Shown piece after piece: positions 6,259-10,221 of a stretch of 10,221 nucleotides of DNA (its first letter is position 1; the number at the start of each line of letters is the position of its first letter). A program made the translations under genes and the position numbers. The notes under the pieces are model-generated. The model ran no database searches. It was given only the letters and a program-made list of their open reading frames with translations, and was not told the DNA's origin. The stretch lies in assembly GCA_964581295.1 (NCBI GenBank), contig CAZONX010000080.1:1-10221 (forward strand), in the 5' to 3' direction. The stretch is from JAHEEL01 sp964581295 (GTDB lineage Bacteria; Actinomycetota; Acidimicrobiia; Spongiisociales; UBA5794).

Positions 6259-7121
6259 CAGCCCGGCGACTCCAGCCGACCGAGCGCGCCAAGGGCGTCG
6301 CCGGGTTCGCTTGCGGCGAGCGACACGAGCGGAGCGCGTTCGGTGCTGAGCGGTCGGCCCGTGTGAACGGGATCTCCGTGTTTGACCAGCCCGCCAAATC
6401 CGACGGCGTAGCCCGCCGGGTCGGTGTCGCAGAGCGCCGCTTCGATCGCCGTCTTGGTCGCTCCGTTCGCCATGAGCGATGACACCAGGAGGTTCACCGC
6501 ACCGATGCGGAAGAGGCCGGTCGACGGATCGGCCACCGTGTGGCCGGGGAGCGTGCTGGTGGAGAGCGTGAACGGAACGCCGCTCCTAGCACAGGCCTGC
6601 ATCTCAGCCGAGAGGTCGGGCGCCGGCATGTTGTCGACATCGAAGACGAGGCCGACCGATGGTTGTCTGCGTTCGAGGACGCCGCGCGTTGCAGCCGACA
6701 GCATTGGCAGTACACCGTGGTGGACTCCTGCTGCTGCCGCTTTCGCATCGCGCATGGGCGTGGCGCTATCCGCGTGATCGGCGGTGAGGTGAATGACGTC
6801 CACCGAAGCAGCTGGATTCATCATCGCGTGGAATGACGCTGCGATCGAGGGTGCCGATGGCGACGGTCCATCGAACACTGCAACGATCGACCACGGTGCC
6901 TCGCCGCTGGTCATCGTGCGGATCAGCACGGAGGCGAGATCTTCGAGGAGTGACGTCGGAGCAACGAACCGGCCGACCATCCAGCCCGTCGGTCCCGCTC
7001 GATGCGACCGGTACGCGGCGACGACTTCTTCGATCGACCGATCAATCGGGCTGAGGAGGGTGGCGTCGTCGACGAGGCCACCCAGCAATCCCCGGCGCCC
7101 GTCTGGAATCAACGTTGTCAT
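6258..7121 (-). CDS. Uncharacterised conserved actinobacterial protein
   Basis: A 287-residue protein with no signal peptide or membrane segment and no enzyme signature I can name. It has an N-terminal region rich in PxDRSIEEVVAAYRSHRAG (25-43) followed by WMVGRFVAP (47-55), and a C-terminal module SGVPFTLSTSTLPGHTVADP (180-199) then a Gly/Asn-containing helix (IGAVNLLV, 206-213). From memory this order (an 'AYRxHRAGP' segment, then 'GRFxxPxSxL', then 'GVPFKxTxGLHHxVRHTDPxTG') recurs in uncharacterised actinobacterial proteins. In those the His-rich stretch is strong, whereas here it is reduced to a single His (H194). Start is ATG at 7121; a longer frame to 7181 exists but carries no conserved look. 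It heads the seven-gene run and is divergent from the HMG-CoA lyase gene. Confidence 0.75.
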   Translation of the reverse strand: MTTLIPDGRRGLLGGLVDDATLLSPIDRSIEEVVAAYRSHRAGPTGWMVGRFVAPTSLLEDLASVLIRTMTSGEAPWSIVAVFDGPSPSAPSIAASFHAMMNPAASVDVIHLTADHADSATPMRDAKAAAAGVHHGVLPMLSAATRGVLERRQPSVGLVFDVDNMPAPDLSAEMQACARSGVPFTLSTSTLPGHTVADPSTGLFRIGAVNLLVSSLMANGATKTAIEAALCDTDPAGYAVGFGGLVKHGDPVHTGRPLSTERAPLVSLAASEPGDALGALGRLESPG

Positions 7122-7271
7122 GGCATCGGCCCGTCCGATGCGGTCGCTATTGGGGAGGTGAACCCGGTCATCGGCACCCATCGTATGAGGTTGTCCACCG
7201 CTTCACGGCGACGCATCGTGGAGTTGTCAGGCATAATCGGCGGCGATCCTCCAAGGCGTCGGGAGACTGCG
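7122..7271. promoter_or_regulatory. Divergent promoter region
   Basis: These 150 bases separate the divergent minus-strand run from the HMG-CoA lyase gene and should hold both promoters. On the plus strand CATAAT (7232-7237) is a good -10 match with no convincing -35; it would give a leader of about 28 bases. A single near-match to the DnaA box, TTGTCCACC (7191-7199), also lies here. No clear minus-strand promoter was found. Confidence 0.35.
7261..7265 (+). promoter_or_regulatory. Ribosome binding site of the HMG-CoA lyase gene
   Basis: GGGAG lies 6 bases before the ATG at 7272 and selects that start among several upstream in-frame candidates. Confidence 0.5.
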
Positions 7272-8210
7272 ATGAACGAAGCGCCCGCTGCGGTTGGCGA
7301 ATCCGGCAGTGGTCAATCGGTCGATATTGTCGAGGTCGGTGCCCGCGATGGGCTGCAGAACGAGTCGAGCGTGCTCGATACCGCATCGAAGACCGAGCTG
7401 ATCCAGCGTCTTGTTGCCGCCGGGTCGAGGCGAATCGAAGTCGCGTCGTTCGTTCGCCCCGAACGTGTGCCTCAAATGGCCGACGCCGAAGCCGTCATCG
7501 CCGAGCTTGGATCGAGCCCGGTGAGCGTGTCATACATCGGCCTGGTATTGAATCGGCGTGGGTTGGAGCGGGCGTTGACATCGGGTGTGGATGAGATCAA
7601 CTTCGTTGTCGGCGCGTCCGAGGGATTCAACCGGGCGAACGCCGGAGCGTCACCGCAGACCACGATGTCGGATATCCGGGCGATGATTCCCGAGACCGCC
7701 GGCCATCCAACCACCGTCACGATCTCCGTGGCATTCGGGTGTCCCTACGACGGCGCCGTACCGATCGATGCAGTGGTAGAACTCGCCGTCGCTGCAGCCG
7801 ATGCGGGCGCCGACGAGATCGCGATCGGAGACACCATCGGTGTCGCGGTCCCCTCCGCCGTTGTGGCGCTGGCCGGTGCGGTCCGGCGTGTGTCCGATGT
7901 GCCCCTTCGGTGTCACTTCCACGACACGCGGAACACGGCAATCGCCAACGTGACCGCAGCCCAGGCCTGTGGAGTCCGCACGTTCGACGCTTCGGTCGGG
8001 GGAGCAGGAGGATGCCCGTTCGCCCCAGACGCCACCGGTAACGTCGCGACGGAGGATCTGCTCTACCTCTTCGACCGCATGGGCGTTTCTACCGGCATCG
8101 ATCCGCACCAGACGATCGCGACGACGAAGTGGCTGGAGACCAAGCTTGGGCGTGATCTGCCGTCGGCAGTGGCTCGGGCCGGGTGGTGGCCCAGGCCAAG
8201 TAGCAAGTAG
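7272..8210 (+). CDS. mvaB: Hydroxymethylglutaryl-CoA lyase
   Basis: A 312-residue DRE-TIM barrel lyase that splits HMG-CoA to acetyl-CoA and acetoacetate, the last step of leucine breakdown. All catalytic positions known from the human enzyme are present with matching spacing: R25 and D26 in VGARDGLQNE (R41, D42), E56 in RIEVASF (E72), H215 and H217 in CHFHDT (metal ligands), C248 in GGAGGCPFA (C266) and N257 (N275). It therefore appears active. No other leucine-catabolism gene is nearby. The last three residues (SSK) and the stop are encoded by the heptamer repeat: TAG at 8208-8210 is the start of a TAGTAAG unit, with TAA directly following as a second stop. The C-terminus thus appears to have been rewritten by the repeat. 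Confidence 0.93.
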   Translation: MNEAPAAVGESGSGQSVDIVEVGARDGLQNESSVLDTASKTELIQRLVAAGSRRIEVASFVRPERVPQMADAEAVIAELGSSPVSVSYIGLVLNRRGLERALTSGVDEINFVVGASEGFNRANAGASPQTTMSDIRAMIPETAGHPTTVTISVAFGCPYDGAVPIDAVVELAVAAADAGADEIAIGDTIGVAVPSAVVALAGAVRRVSDVPLRCHFHDTRNTAIANVTAAQACGVRTFDASVGGAGGCPFAPDATGNVATEDLLYLFDRMGVSTGIDPHQTIATTKWLETKLGRDLPSAVARAGWWPRPSSK

Positions 8211-8287
8211 TAAGACAAGCAAGACGAGATTGGCAGTCGGTGAGTAGGGACTACGGTTGTTCGGGTCTTGCTACTTGCTACTTGCCA
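8194..8287. repeat. Inverted heptamer element 1
   Basis: The left arm reads GGCCAAG-TAGCAAG-TAGTAAG (8194-8214) followed by AC. The right arm reads GT then CTTGCTA-CTTGCTA-CTTGCCA (8267-8287). Bases 8197-8216 pair with 8265-8284 over 20 positions with a single G-U in RNA, leaving a 48-base loop. It overlaps the end of the lyase gene and lies before the SAM hydrolase gene, so it can act as a terminator hairpin for the former and a leader element for the latter. Confidence 0.85.
8230..8257 (+). promoter_or_regulatory. Candidate promoter of the SAM hydrolase gene, inside the repeat loop
   Basis: TTGGCA (8230-8235, five of six match to -35), a 16-base spacer and TACGGT (8252-8257, TANNNT form). 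The predicted start is about 8264, so the transcript would carry the right heptamer arm in its leader. Confidence 0.4.
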
Positions 8288-8301
8288 CTACTAGGTACTC
8301 C

Positions 8302-9153
8302 ATGTCTCTCCCCATCTCCTTTCTTTCCGACTTCGGGCGATCTGATGAGTTTGTGGGGGTGGTCCATGGGGTCATTGCGCGGATTGCCCCCGATGCACGG
8401 GTGATCGATGTGGGGCACGAGTTTTCCGCCGGCGATGTGCACGGCGCCGCCCTGGCGCTGATGCGCTCGATTCAGTATCTGCCAGAGGGCGTGGCGCTGG
8501 CGGTCGTGGACCCCGGCGTCGGCACGGATCGAAGAGCGATCGCGGCCCGTACTCCGTGGGGCTTCTTCGTCGGACCAGACAATGGACTGCTCGCTCCGGC
8601 CGTTGCCATCGTCGGTGGCGCCGACCGCATCGTGTCCATCGAGGACCCCCGATTCCGGCTGCCCGCCGAGGGTGAGACCTTCCACGGGCGCGACGTATTC
8701 GGTCCGGCCGCCGCCGTGCTCGCGTCGGGCGAGGCATCGATCGACGATCTCGGCCCCGTTGTGGATTCCGGATCGGTTGCTCCGATGATGATCCCGCTCG
8801 TCGAGACAGACGGACTTGGCGGTGTCCTCGGCGAAGTGTTGTGGATCGACCACTTCGGCAATGCTCAGACAAACGTCACCCCCGTTGACCTCGCGACGCT
8901 CGGCATCGAACCGGGCGACGAAGTCGAGATGACCGTCGGCAGCACGAATCGGCCGATGCCGTGGTGCGCGACGTACGGGGAGGTCGAGCCGGGAGAGGGG
9001 CTGCTCCACGTCGATTCCTACGGGCAGATCGCTGTCGCGGTGCGCGGGGATCGGGCCGACGAGAGATACGCGCTCGTGGTGCGCTCAGCGATCGGCTTCC
9101 GGCGGTCGCAGCGAACGCATATCCCGATCACGTCGGCGGGCGACGCTACCTAG
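8302..9153 (+). CDS. SAM hydrolase / SAM hydroxide adenosyltransferase (DUF62)
   Basis: A 283-residue enzyme of the DUF62 family, related to fluorinase and chlorinase. Non-halogenase members use water to convert S-adenosylmethionine to adenosine and methionine. The start fits the family (LPISFLSDFG, near ITLLTDFG). VVDPGVGTDRR (68-78) and GPDNGL (91-96) are the core motifs. D70, R77 and H128 (in FHGRDVFGPAA) match the Asp-Arg-His triad recalled from archaeal homologues (D68/R75/H127), which marks hydrolysis rather than halogenation. A beta-barrel C-terminal domain follows (VLWIDHFGNAQTNV, 190-203). ATG at 8302 is preferred; a TTG at 8257 in the same frame would translate the repeat arm. The gene ends next to the stop of the small convergent minus-strand gene. 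Confidence 0.9.
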   Translation: MSLPISFLSDFGRSDEFVGVVHGVIARIAPDARVIDVGHEFSAGDVHGAALALMRSIQYLPEGVALAVVDPGVGTDRRAIAARTPWGFFVGPDNGLLAPAVAIVGGADRIVSIEDPRFRLPAEGETFHGRDVFGPAAAVLASGEASIDDLGPVVDSGSVAPMMIPLVETDGLGGVLGEVLWIDHFGNAQTNVTPVDLATLGIEPGDEVEMTVGSTNRPMPWCATYGEVEPGEGLLHVDSYGQIAVAVRGDRADERYALVVRSAIGFRRSQRTHIPITSAGDAT

Positions 9154-9249
9154 CTACGGCGTCAGCCCGGTTGAAGCGAGCTTCACCACGAACGCGCCGA
9201 CGATGAGGACCAACAGTCCGATGACAACGATCGCGGTGAATGGGCGCAT
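9154..9249 (-). CDS. Small single-span membrane protein, 31 residues
   Basis: A 31-residue frame (MRPFTAIVVIGLLVLIVGAF then VVKLASTGLTP) that is almost entirely one membrane helix after a short basic start. Its stop abuts the SAM hydrolase stop: TAG on each strand, making TAGCTA at 9151-9156. Codons are mostly G or C in the third position. An alternative ATG at 9273 would add eight residues (MQNRYRHR). No strong ribosome binding site is visible for either start. It points away from rex and fills the gap between the two genes. I do not recognise a named family; such tiny membrane proteins are common in actinobacteria and are usually missed in annotation. Confidence 0.5.
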   Translation of the reverse strand: MRPFTAIVVIGLLVLIVGAFVVKLASTGLTP

Positions 9250-9325
9250 TCGATGACGATACCGGTTCTGCATGCGACACCAGGACGAGTACACCGACCG
9301 ACTGCCTTGCGAATTGGCTGTCCGG

Positions 9326-9331
9326 TAGTCT
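9326..9331 (+). promoter_or_regulatory. Candidate -10 box of rex, leaderless
   Basis: TAGTCT (TANNNT form) ends 7 bases before the first ATG of rex (9339), and no ribosome binding site precedes it, which suggests a leaderless transcript. No clear -35 and no recognisable Rex operator (TTGTGA-N6-TCACAA) was found upstream, so self-repression is not evident. Confidence 0.35.
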
Positions 9332-9338
9332 TGCCTCG

Positions 9339-9968
9339 ATGAGGATGCATATCCCCGACGCGACCGTTGCTCGCCTGCCCGTCTACCTGCGGTGCCTCGC
9401 GATGCGCGCGGGAACCGGGACGTGCTCGTCGGAAGACCTCGCCAGGACGGCAGGGGTGAACGCCGCTCAGGTGCGCAAAGACCTGTCGTTCCTCGGTGCG
9501 CAGGGTGTGCGAGGTGTCGGGTACGACGTCGATGCCCTCCGGCTCGAGATCCGTCAGGCACTCGGTCTCACCCACGATTTCCCGGTGGTCGTCATTGGAG
9601 CAGGCAACCTTGGAAGGGCCCTGGCGAACTACCGCGGATTCGTTGAGTGGGGTTTCTCGATCGCAGCAATTCTCGACGTTGACGCACGGAGGATCGGCGG
9701 CGTCATCAGCGGCACAACGGTCGAAGCGATGGACGACCTGGAGACCCTCGTCAACGAACGCAGTATTGAGATCGGGATTATCGCTACACCGTCGAATCAG
9801 GCACAGTCGGTCGGCGAGCGCCTCGCCGCCACCGGCATCCGATCGATCCTCAACCTCGCCCCGACGGTCATCCGAGTCGAAGGAGCAGAAGTCAGAGTGG
9901 TCGACCTCTCAGCGGAGCTCCAGATTCTCGCGTACCACTTGCAGGAGCACGAGGCTGAACACGAGTAG
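9339..9968 (+). CDS. rex: Redox-sensing transcriptional repressor Rex
   Basis: A 209-residue repressor that reads the NADH/NAD+ ratio. Residues 1-75 are the winged-helix DNA-binding domain with the family sequence IPDATVARLPVYLR (5-18), GVNAAQVRKDLSFLG (39-53) and VRGVGYDV (57-64). Residues 82-185 form the Rossmann domain with GAGNLG (87-92) and the DVD at the end of the second strand (113-115, selecting NAD(H)). LNLAP (171-175) and VVDLSAELQILAYH (187-200) form the dimer swap region. The length is usual. The first of two closely spaced ATGs (9339, 9345) is taken; both give the conserved IPDAT start. In many actinobacteria hemA follows rex, but here a repeat and a convergent gene end follow. 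Confidence 0.95.
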   Translation: MRMHIPDATVARLPVYLRCLAMRAGTGTCSSEDLARTAGVNAAQVRKDLSFLGAQGVRGVGYDVDALRLEIRQALGLTHDFPVVVIGAGNLGRALANYRGFVEWGFSIAAILDVDARRIGGVISGTTVEAMDDLETLVNERSIEIGIIATPSNQAQSVGERLAATGIRSILNLAPTVIRVEGAEVRVVDLSAELQILAYHLQEHEAEHE

Positions 9969-9985
9969 TGGGCCGTGCCCGTGGC

Positions 9986-10002
9986 GCCCGGCAGTAGCGG
10001 GC
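9986..10002 (+). terminator. Weak hairpin after rex
   Basis: GCCCG and CGGGC form a 5-bp stem with a 7-base loop, 18 bases after the rex stop. A smaller GGGC/GCCC stem lies just before it (9970-9980). The heptamer inverted repeat that follows may be the real terminator. Confidence 0.25.
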
Positions 10003-10009
10003 TGCGCAG

Positions 10010-10147
10010 TAGCAAGACACAAGTAGCAAGTATCAAGACCGGACCCCTCGCCGGGGCGTCGGGGAGTGTTTCTCGGCAGACCCTGTTTCGTCTTGCTACT
10101 TGCTACTTGCTACTTGCTACTTGCTACTTGCTACTTGCTACTTGCTA
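10010..10147. repeat. Inverted heptamer element 2 with an eight-copy tandem array
   Basis: The left arm is four heptamers in register: TAGCAAG, ACACAAG, TAGCAAG, TATCAAG (10010-10037). A spacer of about 54 bases follows, containing a CCCC-5-GGGG hairpin (10044-10056). The right arm is eight perfect tandem CTTGCTA copies (10092-10147). The arms can pair. It lies between convergent genes, so it could serve as a two-way terminator, and its copy number is likely to vary by slippage. Confidence 0.9.
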
Positions 10148-10221
10148 CTAACTCCGCTGCCGCCGTCAGCAGGGCCGGAAGGCGCGTGCCAACCTCTCCG
10201 ACCGGCAACCAGGTGCTCACG
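10131..10221 (-). CDS. 3' end of an unrecognised gene ending in the heptamer array
   Basis: Reading leftward from the window edge, a frame encodes STWLPVGEVGTRLPALLTA, then AAELVASSK and a TAG at 10133-10131. Composition and GC-rich third positions look coding down to about 10150; the last residues (VASSK) come from the repeat. About 30 residues are visible, too few to name a family. The other possibility is that this is non-coding and the true stop or start lies outside the window. Confidence 0.4.
   Translation of the reverse strand, partial: VSTWLPVGEVGTRLPALLTAAAELVASSK

Noticed and set aside
6200..6397. Upstream extension of the MoaD/CdsA fusion frame
   Set aside because: The MoaD domain begins at 6199; the extra part overlaps the end of the previous gene and has shadow composition.
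8257..8301. TTG start adding 15 residues to the SAM hydrolase
   Set aside because: The added residues are encoded by the heptamer arm and the family begins at the ATG 8302.
9250..9338. Rex operator upstream of rex
   Set aside because: No TTGTGA-N6-TCACAA-like palindrome was found by eye.
10092..10147. CRISPR array
   Set aside because: Units are only 7 bp with no spacers between them and no cas genes.

Overview
The window is high-GC bacterial DNA and looks actinobacterial. It carries an RsiG-type c-di-GMP anti-sigma homologue, a MshA-like glycosyltransferase, Rex, GTG and TTG starts, and DnaA boxes of the TTGTCCACA type used by high-GC Gram-positives. An uncultured Acidimicrobiia-like lineage would fit, but the sequence alone does not fix the class.

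Region 1-360 has no protein gene I can support. It holds (i) an 80-nt segment (82 down to 3) that folds on the minus strand into a compact three-way junction closed by a perfect 10-bp helix, with a plausible minus-strand promoter whose predicted start falls exactly on the first base of that helix; (ii) a cluster of four tandem DnaA-box-like sites plus one inverted one (209-264); and (iii) a strong GC-rich hairpin (313-332) just past the end of the glycosyltransferase gene.

Region 361-7121 is a run of seven minus-strand genes with gaps of 58, 58, 47, 28, 5, 3 and -4 bases or less, probably one long transcript. In transcription order they are: an uncharacterised protein; a MoaD-like beta-grasp domain fused to a degenerate CdsA-like membrane domain; a secreted coiled-coil M23 peptidase; an RsiG-like protein; a type II (Rhizobium etli-type) L-asparaginase; a CelD/BioF2-type GNAT acetyltransferase; and a MshA-like GT4 glycosyltransferase. 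The theme is the cell envelope (wall hydrolase, glycan transfer and acylation, a lipid-enzyme relic) with a possible c-di-GMP-responsive regulator in the middle.

Region 7122-7271 is a divergent promoter region. Rightward lie HMG-CoA lyase (7272-8210), a DUF62 SAM hydrolase (8302-9153) and the redox repressor Rex (9339-9968). A 31-residue single-membrane-span protein lies on the minus strand between the last two. Two intergenic spaces (8194-8287 and 10010-10147) carry facing arrays of the heptamer TAGCAAG/CTTGCTA that flank spacers of about 50 bp. The second array has eight perfect tandem copies, and genes end inside both arrays. The window closes on the 3' end of an unrecognised minus-strand gene.

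The most unusual items are the MoaD/pseudo-CdsA fusion, the inverted heptamer elements, the candidate structured RNA at the left edge and the DnaA-box cluster.
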